A stretch of DNA of 64,000 nucleotides from Pyropia haitanensis (lineage: Eukaryota; Rhodophyta; Bangiophyceae; Bangiales; Bangiaceae). The position numbers and the translations under genes were made by a program. Of this stretch, positions 11,339 through 22,859 are shown piece after piece (positions within the stretch are counted from its first letter, which is position 1; every line of letters starts with the position of its first letter). The stretch lies in contig SDUX01000008.1 in the NCBI GenBank assembly GCA_008729055.1, positions 5,171,756-5,235,755 of the forward strand, given 5' to 3'. Below the pieces are notes generated by a model. The model was not told where the DNA came from. It saw only the letters and a program-made list of their open reading frames with translations, and did not search any database.

Positions 11339-12528
11339 ATGGCATCGGCGGGCCTTGCCACCACGGTGGCGGCGGCGGTGGCTCCCGCCGCCGCGACCGC
11401 CCGCCCGGGCGGCTCGGCGTGGACGGCGCGCCGCGCCGCCGGGCCGGGCGTGGCGGCGCCCGCGGTCGCCGCCGCCGCGCTGGGCGTCGCGCTGGTCGCC
11501 CCGCTGGGGACCGCCGCCGCCGACGCCGCGACCGCCGCCGCCGCCGCCGCGACGGCGGGTGGGGTGCGTCGGTGGCGGCCGCCGCCGGGTGCGGCGGCCG
11601 CCACCGCCGCCTGGGTCGCCAGCACGGCGGCCGAGCTGGTCGGCTCTGGGGTGGGGACGGCCGCCACGGTGTGGCTGATGGTGCTCGAAATGGCGCCGCC
11701 GGCAGTGGGGGTGTCGGCGTGGGCGGCGGCCGGCTGGTCACCGCCACCGCCGCCGCTGCTAGCCCCCCTGACCCGTGACGGAGCTGTGGCTGCTGCGGCC
11801 GGTGGTGGCGGGAGTATCCGGCGGGGGGGGGGGGCGGCGGCACCCCTGGCCCTCCCCGCGGCAACACTGTTGCTGCTGGACGGCTGTGGCTGGCCGCCGT
11901 ATTTGCCGCGTACGTGGTGCTCCTGGGCGGGCTTCTCAGCCGCTGCTCGTGGCGTGCGCACAGCTGGTGTGACCCGGCGCTGGGCGTGGCCGCCGCTGCG
12001 CTACAGGCGGCGCTGCTGGTCCTCCTCTCCCGTCGCGTCGTCCTACCGTCGACCACGCTGGCGGATTGGGGGTTTGCCCCGCCGGTACCGCCCGTGACTG
12101 GTGGCGCGGCGGACCGCCGCCGCGCGCTCGTTTTCGCCACCGCCACCAGGGGGCCTGCGCTGGACTGGCCGGCAACCGCGCGGTGGTTGGCGTGGGTCGT
12201 GGCCGACACGGCGGCGTACGTGTTGGCCACGTTCTCGGCCGCGGTGGTGGTGCTGCTGGCGGCGCTGGGGGTGCTGCTGTGCATGCCCGCCGCGACGCCG
12301 CCGCTGGTCGTGGGCCTTGTCACGGCGGCGTTGGTGGGGGGGGGGGGGTGCCTGCTCGCCACCGTCGTCAAGGAGAAGATAGCCGCACGGGAGCGGCGGG
12401 ACGGGCGCTGGAGCCGGGTCAGCGGCGGGGGGGAGCGGCGGACGGGGGCCGACTCCCCGCCGCCGGGCACGCAGCTGCTGCTGCTCCCGCAGATCGGCGC
12501 TGCCGACGCGGAGGGAGCTGGGGCATAG
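11339..12528 (+). CDS. Possible multi-pass membrane protein, frame broken at a G run
   Basis: From the ATG at 11339 the frame encodes an Ala-rich leader and a hydrophobic segment (WVASTAAELVGSGVG, then VWLMVLEMAPP) up to about 11760. A second frame is open at 11775-11830 (ELWLLRPVVAG) and a third from about 11870 to the stop at 12526-12528, with at least three good membrane spans (RLWLAAVFAAYVVLLGG, ALQAALLVLLS, TAAYVLATFSAAVVVLLAAL) and a basic tail KEKIAARERRDGRW. The last switch falls in the G run at about 11823-11834. Sequencing error, slippage or a missed intron would explain the two switches. I do not recognise the family. Confidence 0.35.
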
Positions 12529-12716
12529 GCGCCCGTCCCCTGTTGTCTTGCGCGGCTGTTTTTCACCCCCTAGCTAGCGCAAGCCCTTTGAGCACAGCTG
12601 TTTCATCAAGCCCGCCGCCACGGCGCAGGGGGGGGGGGTTGGCGGCGGCGGCGGCGGTGACCGCAACGGCGGCCACGCGCGGCGGGCGGCGGGCGTGGCC
12701 GCCCGCGTCGCCCACA

Positions 12717-13506
12717 ATGGCGCCCTCCGCGACGCGGGCCGCCTCGGGCGACCGCGTGGACGGCCTGCTGTGTGCGCTGGCAGCGGCGGCGGCGGCGGCG
12801 GCGGCAGCGTCGCGGCCGCGCGCCGCGGCGGCGGTGGCGCGCCGTCGCCGGGCGGCAGCCGCGGCGGCGACGGCGGCGGCGGCGGTGGCGGCGGCGGCGG
12901 CGGCGGCGGCGGGTGCGGCCGCGCCCCAGCGGGCGCGCCTCTCCCGCCCGCCCCTCCCCTACCGGTGGTCAACCGCGACGCGTCGATTGCGGGCGCTGGG
13001 CGTGCAGGTGGGGGGCGCGCTCGTCCGTGACGTTGGCGCGGTGCGCCCAAACGTGGAGAGGGGGGCAGGGGGGGGGGGGGGGGGGGGTGGGGCGGGGGGG
13101 GTGCCGCCGGCGTTCACGTCTGGAGTGGCGTCGGTGCGGGTGGCGTGTCTCCTATTGATGGCGGGAGCGGCCGGCCCCGCAGGCGGCGGTCGCCCACCGC
13201 GGCGGCGGCGGCGTGGCGGCGAGTCCCCCGCCAGCCGGGTACCCCCCCCTGGAGGTGCTACGGACGACGCCGACAAGGACGCCGACGGTGGCGAGCAGGC
13301 GCAAGTGGTCGACCGGTGCGCACTGTGCGCCGCGGCGCCGCGGCGCGTCCCGTACGGTGGTGGTGGCGACGCCCGCGCGCGTCGACGTTGCCGGTGGGGG
13401 GGGGGGCGTCGACTGGACGGGCGTGCGGGATGTGGGGTGGGTCCACGCGGCCAAGCTGCTTGAGGCGCGGTGCGTGGCACCGCTTGACGCGGCGCTGCAA
13501 GTGTGA
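12717..13506 (+). CDS. Hypothetical Ala-rich protein, probably frame-disrupted
   Basis: The frame from the ATG at 12717 reads MAPSATRAASGDRVDGLLCA, a long poly-Ala tract, then RWSTATRRLRALGVQVGGAL, which looks like genuine protein. It enters a G run at about 13064-13087. Further down, a different frame ending at the stop at 13504-13506 encodes RTVVVATPARVD and VRDVGWVHAAKLLEARC, also protein-like. The two parts may be one gene interrupted by a homopolymer-length error near 13070 or 13400, or two exons. No family was recognised. Confidence 0.3.
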
Positions 13507-13509
13507 AGC

Positions 13510-15268
13510 AGCGGGGTCAAGGGGGGGGGGGGGCGCCGGCGGTATCGGACGGGGGCGGTGTCGGTGTCGGCCGCGCGACCGACGTGGCCGGCCAGAGCTA
13601 CGGCCACGCCGCCACCCGCGCCGCCCTGCGGATGGGCGCGGCGGCCAGCCGGGCGGGCGGCGGCGGTGCACCGGGCGGTACGGTCGGGGCGGGCGGGCGG
13701 GCGGGGGGGGCGGTGGGCACCACCACCAGGCGGTGCATCGGGGCCAACGGGCCGGGGCTGGGGCGGCTCGGGGCGGTCTCGCCGCCGTCGAGAGTGGCCG
13801 CCATTCCCGACTCGAGGCGTTGGATGGGGAGGGGGGGGGGGGTCGTCACGAGCCCGCGCGCGCGTCGCCCGCGCCCGGTGGGGCGTCGGAGCGCCACCGC
13901 GGGGCCCGGCTGGCCGGCGCTGTGACCGGTCGTGGACGGGGGGTCGTCAGACAAAGCGTGAGCTAGGGACGCGTAGGTGGGCAGGGGGCGAGTCGCAGGG
14001 TGGTCTGAGGGAAGGGGCTGGGCAGGCCGTATGTGGGTGTAGATGGGAGAATAGGAAGCGACGCCCAACCTCTCAAGCCAGGACGGCAGTGCTCAACCGC
14101 GTCTCTCTGTGTCTATGGTATTACCACTAGTATAGATCATGTACAGGAGTATATGTCCACAGGATGGTTACGAGTGAGGCGTGGGGTGGGGGCGCGCCCG
14201 CTCGAGTCGTGTTGCGGTCCCGTTTGTGCAGGCCTCCAACCGGCGTGGCCTGCCTGCTGCCCCCCTGCCTCGCCGTTGTCGCGGCCACAGCCGCCGCCGT
14301 CCACTCGTGTGCCGCGCCGTTGACCAGACGTCTTGCGGCCGGGGCGACACCCTCCCCCCCCCCCCATCACCAAAGTCCACGCCTGCCGTTGCGCTCGCGC
14401 CCGCGCCCGCCTTGTGCGTTGCGCTCTGGTGTGACGAGGCGCGCCCGTTGGGCGATGCGGGCAGCAGGCGGGGGGGGTCGGCTTGCCGTGTGACCACGCG
14501 CGTGGAAAGCCCAGGACATGCAGGACCCGTGCGGGGCCAAGCAAGAGGCACAACAATGCGGCCTGGACAAAGTCGGCGCTCGTTCGGTGGTGTACCACAT
14601 AGGCGGCGCGGAGGCGGGGCGCCCGCCTCGGGCGGGGTCCCCGGCTGGCGATCGACCGACTTCAAAGGGGACAATTGAAACCGTGTCACGCATGTGGATG
14701 GAACTCAGCCGTTCGCAAATGTGGCAAACATGCGGCACGCAAAGATTTGCACCCCCACGGCCAACGTGTGCCCCAGGCGAGGACGGGGCGGGCGGGCAGA
14801 CGAGGGGGTGGGGCAGCAAGGGCAATCCGGACAGCCAATCACTCGCGCAAGATGCGGTCCGACGGCCGGGCAGGTGTCGGGAACAGAGTCGTGGGGGTGG
14901 AGAGTCGGGGATGGACCTCCCGGAAGGGAGTGGCCATGACAAGGGACCCATGACCAGGTGGGCCACTCCTCGACAAAGCGCAGGCCCACTGGGCCTCAAG
15001 CGGCCTCGACGGACACTACTCCTCGCACCTGCCCTGCTAAATCGCGCCGCGCATGACACTTTAAGTGGGGTGGGGCGTAAGTTTGTGCTTGCTCGTATCA
15101 GGCAAGGTCAAGACCAGGCGCTTCCTGGCTTGTCACTCTTGCTCAGCTCCACGACCTTGACGTCACATATCCAGCACAGCCCGGGTGCTGCCATGTGCCG
15201 ACTTTGGCTACGGGCTCCCTGCAGCGAGATTTCTAAGCTCTCGCTGTAGCGCAGTAACATCGATTGCG
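13510..15268. other. Region without a confident gene
   Basis: Positions 13510-13925 hold open Gly/Ala/Arg-rich frames but no motif. From about 14060 the base composition becomes more balanced and looks intergenic. I found no RNA gene. It may contain the upstream, diverged part or promoter of the membrane-protein gene that starts at 15269. Confidence 0.35.
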
Positions 15269-15970
15269 ATGGGGGATGCAGCAAGCGCGTCAGGCTTGGA
15301 GACTCCTATCGAGCCCGCAAAGGATGATGCCGTACTGTTAGCCTTCATCGTCGTGCTTCCAGAGTTCGTCTCGCTCATCGTACTGCTGGTGACAACGGAT
15401 CGATGGCGCCCGCAAGACCTGCGCGTCCTCTTCTTTGTCTTTATTGCTGGGCTGACAACCACGGCTGACATGTTCACCCTGGCCGTCTGGGAGTCAGTCG
15501 GGGCCAACAGAGCGAACGTGACGCCTGACAAGCCCGCCACTCTCATCTACCGGCCGCGGCTGCTGTGGACGGCTGCCGCCGTCTTGGCCGCCTGCTACGT
15601 CGTCATCCCGTTAATCGTCGTGGGCGTCATGCGGGCACTAAGGCACCGCCGCCTGACCGCGCCCGATATCGCTGACCATAATGGCGGCATGGCCGCCGAT
15701 GGCGGCAACATCGCCAGCCGACGGCGTCCGGCTTGGAAGCGGGGGTGGAGGTTCCGCCGTCGACGGATCGGAAGCTGCATAGGCCATCCTCGGCGCTCCG
15801 CGGCAAGTGCTGCGGACGTCTCGGCCGCGTCCGGAGAGGCGGCTGGAAACGTCGCCGCGACGGCGGTCGCGGTCACGTTGTCGGAACTCTCCCCGTGCGA
15901 GTTGCAGGCAGGTGGGGACCCTCCCATGGCCCCAGCGGACGGGGCACAGGTGGAGGATTCCCCGGTGTGA
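15269..15970 (+). CDS. Short membrane protein, paralogue of the 17.7-20.1 kb gene, 233 aa
   Basis: The ATG at 15269 opens a frame with three hydrophobic spans: LLAFIVVLPEFVSLIVLLV, VLFFVFIAGLTTTADMFTLA and AAAVLAACYVVIPLIVVGV. Shared features with the 783-aa neighbour are LPE(F/L)V(S/A)LI(V/I)LLVTT, WRP(Q/E)D, FFVF, LAVWES and YRPRLL, in the same order and with similar spacing, so the two are clearly homologous. This copy lacks the long Cys-containing N-terminal ectodomain and keeps only a 25-residue leader (ending TPIEPAKDDAVLL against LPREPADDHSVLL in the paralogue), the membrane module and a cytosolic Arg/Ala-rich tail. It could be a truncated duplicate, or the last exon of a gene whose upstream exons I cannot see; TAGCGCAG just before the start could serve as an acceptor. 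The function is unknown. Confidence 0.6.
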   Translation: MGDAASASGLETPIEPAKDDAVLLAFIVVLPEFVSLIVLLVTTDRWRPQDLRVLFFVFIAGLTTTADMFTLAVWESVGANRANVTPDKPATLIYRPRLLWTAAAVLAACYVVIPLIVVGVMRALRHRRLTAPDIADHNGGMAADGGNIASRRRPAWKRGWRFRRRRIGSCIGHPRRSAASAADVSAASGEAAGNVAATAVAVTLSELSPCELQAGGDPPMAPADGAQVEDSPV

Positions 15971-16129
15971 GGCACCGCCTGGCTCGCAGCTCGTGTGCAT
16001 CCACCGTCACAATGGCGCCTACTTGGCCACGCCTGCGTCTGCACTGTCCCCTGCCCCCTTTCCCACCTGTTACCCCCCCCCCTTTCTTGTTCTCCTCCCC
16101 GCTCTCCCCGCTTCCACCCGCCTGTCCCA

Positions 16130-16700
16130 CCCCGCCAGACAAGGTCACGCCATGCCGCCAAGTCCACTGCGGCGGCCTCGGTGGCCCCCCTCCTCGCCGC
16201 CGCCGCTGCTGCTGCTGTCACCCCTGACACCCCCACTACGGCTTCGTGGGCAGCCGTTGCTGCTGCCACCGCAAATTCGTCAGCAGCGTTGCGCCAAAGA
16301 CAAACGTGTCGATGGCGCCGACGCTGCGCAGGGTGGCCGGCGCCACCACGTCGTCCATCTCGTCGCTGAGGGACCGGCCGGCAACGGTGGCAACTTTGGA
16401 GAACGGGGGCGGGGCGGGTTGGTGGGGGAGGGGGCGGGTCCTGCTACCGCGAGGGCGAGCCGGCGGGCAGGGCCGCAGGCGCCTGTGGTGAGCAGCTCGT
16501 CAAGCGTGCTGGCCGGCGTGCGGACCGAGACGCGCCGCGGCGGAGGGTGGTGCGGTGCTGATCCAGCTCCCTCACAAGTGTCGCTCAATAAAGGGCGAAG
16601 ATACGGCGGGGGTGGGGGCGGTGGTGACTTGCGGGGGGGTGAGGGCGGGAGAGGGGTTCGCAGATTGCACTTGGGGCGTGGCGGAGATGTCTCTGCCACT
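16130..16700 (-). CDS. Fragmentary minus-strand coding segment, unrecognised
   Basis: On the minus strand one frame gives RRVSVRTPASTLDELLTTGA (about 16540-16480), the next VAGRSLSDEMDDVVAPATLR and VGAIDTFVFGATLLTN (about 16395-16275), and a third AAHEAVVGVSGVTAAAA and AVDLAAWRDLVW (about 16260-16135). Each looks like real protein, and they lie in order on one strand but in different frames. Either short introns or base-count errors separate them. No family was recognised and the outer boundaries are uncertain. Confidence 0.3.
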
Positions 16701-17724
16701 CCATGCCCATCGGTGGTGGGTCTCGTCGGCCAGCAAGGGCGGGGAAACGCTGCGGTCGCCTGGCAAGCTCCGGTGGCAAGGGAGTGGGAGGGAAGAGGGA
16801 GGCGGGCAGGCGCAACGGGTGTGAGAGCACAGGGGAGCTCGGAAGCAGCGTCCCTTCCTTCCGTCCCTCGGCGATGGGTGAAAGGACGGCGTTGGGCCGT
16901 ATCATCGTTGTCGCACTTCCGTCCCTACTATTAATATGTTGCCGCCACGCCGGGCACACGCTGTTGTAGACTCGGTTTTCTGTAGTTTAGCTTGCTTTCT
17001 TTAGTTAACGCCTGTCTTCCACCCGGTGAGGCTGAATTAGGCATTGCCCTCGTGGGGGCCCCCCGCCGCGGAAGACCGGCGCGGGCTCGGTGGGCCGTCG
17101 AAGATCCCCAGCACGGGCACGGTGAGCCCCGTGGCCCGCCCGCCTTCTGCGGGCCGCCGGACAGCCCGCGGCGGAGCCAACCAGCGGCCGCGGCGGCGGC
17201 GCCTCTTGCAACCTGCACCGCCGCGCGGGGCGTGTGACCGCACGGCGAGCGAGGAGCGGCTGCGTGGCCCAGCCAGGCGCCCTTCAACGGCCTCGTTGGC
17301 CGATGGTCCTGCCGAGCGCTGGTGAGTGGGGGGGGGGGTCGCGGCGCTGGGCTCACACCCGTCAACACACACTTTTCGAGGCCTTGACAAGGATTCCCGG
17401 GAAGGCTGAGAGGGGACGCCAAGGGTGGGCCGCCCCGTCACCGTGGCCACACCAAGCGCTGCGACACGCGGTGGCTGCCACGGCTGCCGACCGTTTTTCG
17501 CGGCTGAACCCGGCCAACCGCGGGCCGTCGCAGCTGTGTATGAGCGCGGGAGAGTGGCGGGACGTGACCCCCACCCTCACACCGTCACGGGTGCTCGTCA
17601 TGCCGTGGGCGGCAGCGGGGAATTGGCGTTGCCGGTGTGCGCACCCCTCTCCCCGGTTCAACACTGTTTCCTTCCTCCCCCTCCCCCTTGTTGCGTCGCC
17701 GTCTGTACGGCTGTTGCGGCGCTG

Positions 17725-20076
17725 ATGGCGATGGGCGCTACCGCTTACGGGGCAGGGGGCGGGCTCCCCCGTCCCCGCCGCAGCTGTCAAGTGCTGCGCG
17801 GGGAACGGCTGGCGCGCTGGGCCATCGTCTGGTGCGGGATCCTCCAGTGTGCGGTACGCTTCTGGGCCGCGGAGGGCCAGCGCGACGGTGGGGAGACCGG
17901 CCCCAAAGGCGCGACTGCGCCGTCTTGGCTCATCCCGTTTCCTTCCCCCTCACCCGTGGCCAACGACACGGCAGAGGCCGTGCAGGGGTCGCCGCCGATG
18001 CTCGGGCGCTTCCACGTGCTTTCCTCCCTGGCGTGTAAGGTGCGCCATAGGGTGGTTGCCGACGTCAACAGCGGGCCATCCGTCCTGGACTGCGACAAGG
18101 CCGAGGTCGTGGCGCACCAGACGTGCGGCGTCCCGCCGCAGTCGATCTTTGCGGTGCAGGACGTCAACTATGCCGATTCGAGCGCCGCTGTTGATTGTAA
18201 CAGCACATCGGTGGGACAACCTTCCACCAAACAGTGTGAGGGGAACTCGGCCCGTGACCCCAGGTCAACGGTGCGCTACACGGCTCTGGGCGGCAACGAC
18301 ACGTGGAAGGGCATGTTGGCCCACGAAGCGCAAGTAGCGCGGCTGCTCACGTTGCAGCGAAACTCACTTTCGGGTTCAGTGTCGCGGCAAATGGGCGTGT
18401 ATGAGGTGTTGGCCGTATCACGACTCACCCATGGAATGTGCGCCGATCGCCTTTGCAAGAATGTGTTTGCCATCGACAGTGTGCGTGGCCAACCATGGGG
18501 CTTCAGTTCGGACAAGGTCTATCCGCCGATGGTCACGTACCAAAACTCTGACGGCAAACGCTCCATGGTACCAGAGCGGGACGCCGACCTCTTGTCGCTG
18601 GGCAGGGCGGTGATGGTGCATCCCGAGTGGCTGGGGCAGCAGCCCGCGTGGGGGTTGTACCTGAACAGTGTGATGACGCTGTCGGTCTCTCCAGGCGAGA
18701 AGTTGGACGAACTGCCCCCTGGATGGCGCCGCGGAAGTTCATCCCGTTTGGTCGAAATGCTGTCCATGCGCAGCTCTCTCGATGGTGCACGCGTCCGAGC
18801 TTCCTTGTGGCTCTCCGCCATTGCGTACGTGATGTGTTCGCCGCCAGCGCGTTCGTTCGTTCGGGACCCAGATTGGCTCTGTGTTGGCATGAAGTCGTCT
18901 TCGGGTGGTGTGGTCCCGCCGGCCACCGCCCAAGATGTGCACGAGCGGCCGGACTTCTTGGGTCGGTCCGCCACGTGGTCCCTGACCGAGCCAGCACGCA
19001 ACGAGTCGGACGTCCATAGCACGGATGACGTTGGTACACAACCGAGGCGTCCGTGCTGGCTAACCGGCCTGAGCTCGCGGGAGATCAACCCAGACAGCCC
19101 CGATGAGGTTGCCCTAGCGAGGCGCCTCGGTAGCATCTACGTGCCTTTCTCAAGACGCAGTTTACCGTCTTCTTCACGTGGTGTGTTTGCAGAACCTTCA
19201 GTCATGCCTACTACCCGTCTCCAAGACGAGCTGAAGCGTTTCTCACACACCTACAACCTGTCTGTTTTTCATTCCGTTCTTCCAAGGGAACCTGCCGATG
19301 ACCACTCGGTGCTCTTGTCAGTCTTCGTTGTCCTTCCAGAGCTCGTCGCACTCATCATATTGCTGGTGACCACCTGGCCTTGGCGGCCGGAAGACGTGTG
19401 CGCCACTTTCTTCGTCTTTGTCTCTGGGCTTGTGTCCATGGCTGGTGCTGTCTTCCTGGCTGTATGGGAGTCGCAAGGCGCCAAGTGGAGAGCGGCGGCT
19501 TTGAGAAACGAGCTGTGGACGGAGGGTTCGCTCATGGAGGCCCCCTACACTAAACGCTTGGAGACGCTCCTGGTGATCGCCCGCACTGGCTACCGGCCGC
19601 GGCTGCTGCAGGGTATTGCGATTGGCGTGGCCGTTGGCTACGTTGGCCTATCGGGAGCTGTTACGGGCGCCGTGTGGGCAATGCGGCGGTGGCGCCATGG
19701 CCAACCCGACGGCGGCCTCCGCGGCGGCGACGGCGGCGGCGACTCTGACGACGGCGTCTTTGACAATGGCGGCAGCCTAGCTCGCACCCCGTCCCTTTCG
19801 GTGAACGGCATTTCCCGCCGGTCGCGCCCGATTGGGCCGCGAGTGCGGAGAAGCCTACTGCGGCATCTGCGTCGAGGCGGCAGCGCGAACCTGCGATCCA
19901 GTCTCGCAAGGTTTGTGGGCGTCCCGCCCGCGCCGACGGCGGCGGCTGTGGATGCGGCCGCCGGGGCCATGGAGAGCACGGTCCCGGGTCCTCCCCAGCA
20001 CCGGGCGTGGGGAGGCGGGCCTCCGCGAGACGGCGTAGCCAACGGGACGCCGCCTGCGGTCGGTGACCCGACGTGA
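17725..20076 (+). CDS. Large surface-type membrane protein with Cys-containing ectodomain, 783 aa
   Basis: The ATG at 17725 gives an N terminus with a plausible signal or anchor segment (residues about 28-48, ARWAIVWCGILQCAV). A 475-residue ectodomain follows, with scattered Cys pairs and at least five N-glycosylation sequons (NDT, NST, NDT, NES, NLS). Three membrane spans come at about residues 528-550, 558-580 and 627-650 (LSVFVVLPELVALIILLV; TFFVFVSGLVSMAGAVFLAV; IAIGVAVGYVGLSGAVTGAV), then a 130-residue basic, Gly/Ala-rich cytosolic tail. The frame is open further upstream, so the start is not certain. Codon use in the ectodomain is less GC-extreme than in neighbours. The gene lies 1.75 kb downstream of its short paralogue on the same strand, suggesting tandem duplication. 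I do not recognise the ectodomain; receptor, adhesion or wall-anchoring roles are only possibilities. Confidence 0.65.
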   Translation: MAMGATAYGAGGGLPRPRRSCQVLRGERLARWAIVWCGILQCAVRFWAAEGQRDGGETGPKGATAPSWLIPFPSPSPVANDTAEAVQGSPPMLGRFHVLSSLACKVRHRVVADVNSGPSVLDCDKAEVVAHQTCGVPPQSIFAVQDVNYADSSAAVDCNSTSVGQPSTKQCEGNSARDPRSTVRYTALGGNDTWKGMLAHEAQVARLLTLQRNSLSGSVSRQMGVYEVLAVSRLTHGMCADRLCKNVFAIDSVRGQPWGFSSDKVYPPMVTYQNSDGKRSMVPERDADLLSLGRAVMVHPEWLGQQPAWGLYLNSVMTLSVSPGEKLDELPPGWRRGSSSRLVEMLSMRSSLDGARVRASLWLSAIAYVMCSPPARSFVRDPDWLCVGMKSSSGGVVPPATAQDVHERPDFLGRSATWSLTEPARNESDVHSTDDVGTQPRRPCWLTGLSSREINPDSPDEVALARRLGSIYVPFSRRSLPSSSRGVFAEPSVMPTTRLQDELKRFSHTYNLSVFHSVLPREPADDHSVLLSVFVVLPELVALIILLVTTWPWRPEDVCATFFVFVSGLVSMAGAVFLAVWESQGAKWRAAALRNELWTEGSLMEAPYTKRLETLLVIARTGYRPRLLQGIAIGVAVGYVGLSGAVTGAVWAMRRWRHGQPDGGLRGGDGGGDSDDGVFDNGGSLARTPSLSVNGISRRSRPIGPRVRRSLLRHLRRGGSANLRSSLARFVGVPPAPTAAAVDAAAGAMESTVPGPPQHRAWGGGPPRDGVANGTPPAVGDPT

Positions 20077-20739
20077 GGTCACCTCACAGGGCAAGTGTGG
20101 GGGCCGGGTGGTGGCGACGCTGCCGCTAACCGACGGGCAGCGACGGGGCGACTGGGGGCGGCCAGAGCGCGGGTGCGTGACGGGGCTGGGGTGCTGGTCG
20201 GCGGGTCGGCTTCCGGATCCGCGGGCGAGACAGCGGAAGACGAGCGCTGCCCACGTCAAGCAAGGTGGACGCATCAAGAGACGCAGGTGTGGGGCGGAAC
20301 GGCGCGCGACCCGCACGGGGCACCCCCACGTGCCAGGCACGCCGGCTGAGCGTATTGCTTTTGCCTGGACCTTGTCTTCGCGCTGGTGCGCGTCTTTCCG
20401 CGCGGGCCTGCCGGCCTGCACTTTCCCACCCGTCCGCGCGTCTCACCCCCGTACGCCAGTCGTGGCCACAGCCTCTGTCGACCACCCCTGCCACCCCGCC
20501 GGCCGCCAGCCTCGCTGCCGGCCGCTCCTCGCTCCCCTTCCGCGATCCCCCCCCCCCGCAGGCACCGCCCGTACCGCCCGCGCCAGCACGGGCGCGTCCC
20601 CTGGACGCGCGAGCAACCGGGACAGCGGCCTGCCCTCTGAGAAGCGCCAATCCCCTCCGCGCCCTGACCGACCGACCGGCGGTGGGCGTGCACGTCTCCA
20701 TCGGGCGCAGGGCGCGCCGCCGCGGCGCCTCCCCCGTCA

Positions 20740-22770
20740 CCCCTGCAAGGCGGGGGGGTGCGTCCCCGCATGGACGTACCGCCGCCGCGAGCGCCCGCCG
20801 CCGTCGCGCGGGGTGCCCGCGGGGCGTGGCTGCCGTGGCGCCGGCGGCAACCTCGCTGCGTGTCCGCCCCTGGGGCTGCTGTCCGTGCGGGTGGCCCCCG
20901 CCTGCCAGCGGGTGACCGGTGTCCTTTCCCCAATCGCCACCGCCCGCCGCGGCCGTCGCGTTGCCCCCGAACCGTGCCCGTGCGACCATCCACGCCACCT
21001 CCGCCGCCAGGTACGGCCGCAGCGTCACGGTGAACCCCCGCGGCGGGCGCGCGGCCGTCGCGGCCGACGCCAGCGCCGCCCGCGGCGGGCGCCCACCCCC
21101 GCCCCCGCAGCCACAGCCACGCCACTGCCGCCAGCCAAAGACGACAGCTGCTCGACCGTGTCGTGAAAGCTCTCCCGGATGCCCTCGGCGACCGCGCCCA
21201 GCGCGTCGGCCGCCTCGTCGGCGCCGCCGGCGGTCGGCTCTACCGTCGACCTGTCTACTGCCGCGGGCGTCACGCCGCCATAGCCCTGCGTGTCCACCAG
21301 GACGAGCTCGCCCAGCAGACGCACCCGCACGCCCCGCCAAGCGGTGGCGGCCGCCACGCCCGCCGCCACGCCCGCCCCAGTCGCGAGCGCCGTCGAAGCC
21401 GCCGCCGCTGTCGCCGCGGCCGTGGCGCCCAATCCCCCCCCACGGCCGTCGCAAACACTAGCCGGTGGAGTGCCAGCGACAGCCGCAGGTCGAGGCGCCC
21501 GCCAAAGCGGACCCCCCCCCCCCCCCCCGAGCGGCACCGCCGCGACCGCCGCGGCGTGAACCGGCACGAGGCAGACGGTGAGGAGGAGCCCCAGCGGCTG
21601 CACCACCGCCGCGTGCGGTTTGCCAACGACGCTGCCGCACACGGAGAAGCGCACAAGCGCCGTCGACAATGACGGGGGGGGGGAAAGGGGGCGGGATGGT
21701 GCCGCCGCCCGGCGTGCGGCCTCGGGGGACTGCGGGTGCGGCGGTGGCAGCAACGGCACCTACCCCGCCAGTGGGGGCACCGGAAGGGGCGGCGGCAGCG
21801 GCGGCAGCCGTCCCCCCCCCCCCCCACCGCCCCTGCGGTCGCGTCCACCCACACGGCGCGGTCGGCGGCGGGCAGCGTCCGCCACCAGCGCGCGGCCACC
21901 TCGTTCTCCGCCCGTGGCTCGAGCACCCCCCCGCCGCGTCGCCCATCCGCCCGGACGCGGTGGCGTCATCGTGGCGGAAAAAGGCGTGCCACGCCACCCG
22001 GTCGGCGGCGGCGGCGGCAGTGGAGGCGGCGGTGGGGGTGGTTGTGGTCGTGGCGGCGGTCGCTGCGTCAGCGGCGGCGGCGGCGGCGGCGGCGGCGAGG
22101 ACGGCGGCTGCGGATGACACGGCCTTGGAAGCGTCCGCAGGGGCGGAGGAGGGGGTCGGGGGGGGGGGGTGCCACCGGCAGCGGCGGTGGCACCCGTGCC
22201 GGCAGCGACGGCAGAGACGACAGCAGCGAGAGGCAGTCAACCCCACCCGGCATGAGCGTGTGCCGCCGGCGGGGATGACCGCGGGAGCGGGGGTGCCAGC
22301 GGCCGCCGCCGCGGGGGCGCCGCGCCGCCCCCCTGCCCACAGTGGATGCCACGTCCGTGGCGGGCGGCGTCGGAGGGGGCGGCCGGCGCCTCACGGCGGC
22401 GGGTGGGCCGCCCCAGCGGCACAGCCGCCGGCGTCGACGGTGACGGCCGCGGTGCGGACGGGCGACCGCATCGATGCTGGCGACGGCGTCGCCGCCACCG
22501 CCGCCACTCCCGCCGCCGCCGCCGCCGACGCGGCCGCCCGCCGCACCATGAGCAGACCCCGACCGGCGCCGCCACTCACCCTCCCCTCCCTCGCCGCCGC
22601 CGACGCCCGCGGCGGCGCCAACAGCACCCGGTCGATGGCGCGGGTCTCATTACGCCGGCAGCGGAAGCGGGCGGCGCGCAGGTCCGACGACGTGACCGAC
22701 GGGCCGATGGCCTGCAGGCGGGCGACCGCCGCGTCAGTGACGGGGCCGCCTATCGTGCGGGCCGCGGGCG
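20740..22770 (-). CDS. Fragmented minus-strand gene for a possible membrane protein
   Basis: Read downwards on the minus strand, convincing peptide stretches follow each other in changing frames: TDAAVARLQAIGPSVTSSDL and AARFRCRRNETRAIDRVLLA (about 22740-22615); ADRVAWHAFFRHDDATASGR (about 22005-21945); LEPRAENEVAARWWRTLPAA (about 21925-21865); then the hydrophobic HAAVVQPLGLLLTVCLVPVH, LDLRLSLALHRLVFATAVGG, VRVRLLGELVLVDTQGYGG and ESFHDTVEQLSSLAGG (21625-21130); and finally FTVTLRPYLAAEVAWMVARA (about 21030-20970). Frame changes coincide with C/G runs near 21925, 21520 and 21435. This looks like one gene damaged by homopolymer-length errors, possibly with introns. The family is not recognised and both ends are uncertain. 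Confidence 0.35.
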
Positions 22771-22859
22771 ACGGCGTGCGAAGGGGGATAGGGGGGAAGA
22801 CAGGGGGAGCGGGAAGAGGGGGGGGGGTTGCTCGCAGGAGGGCGCGACGCGCTGTGGTA

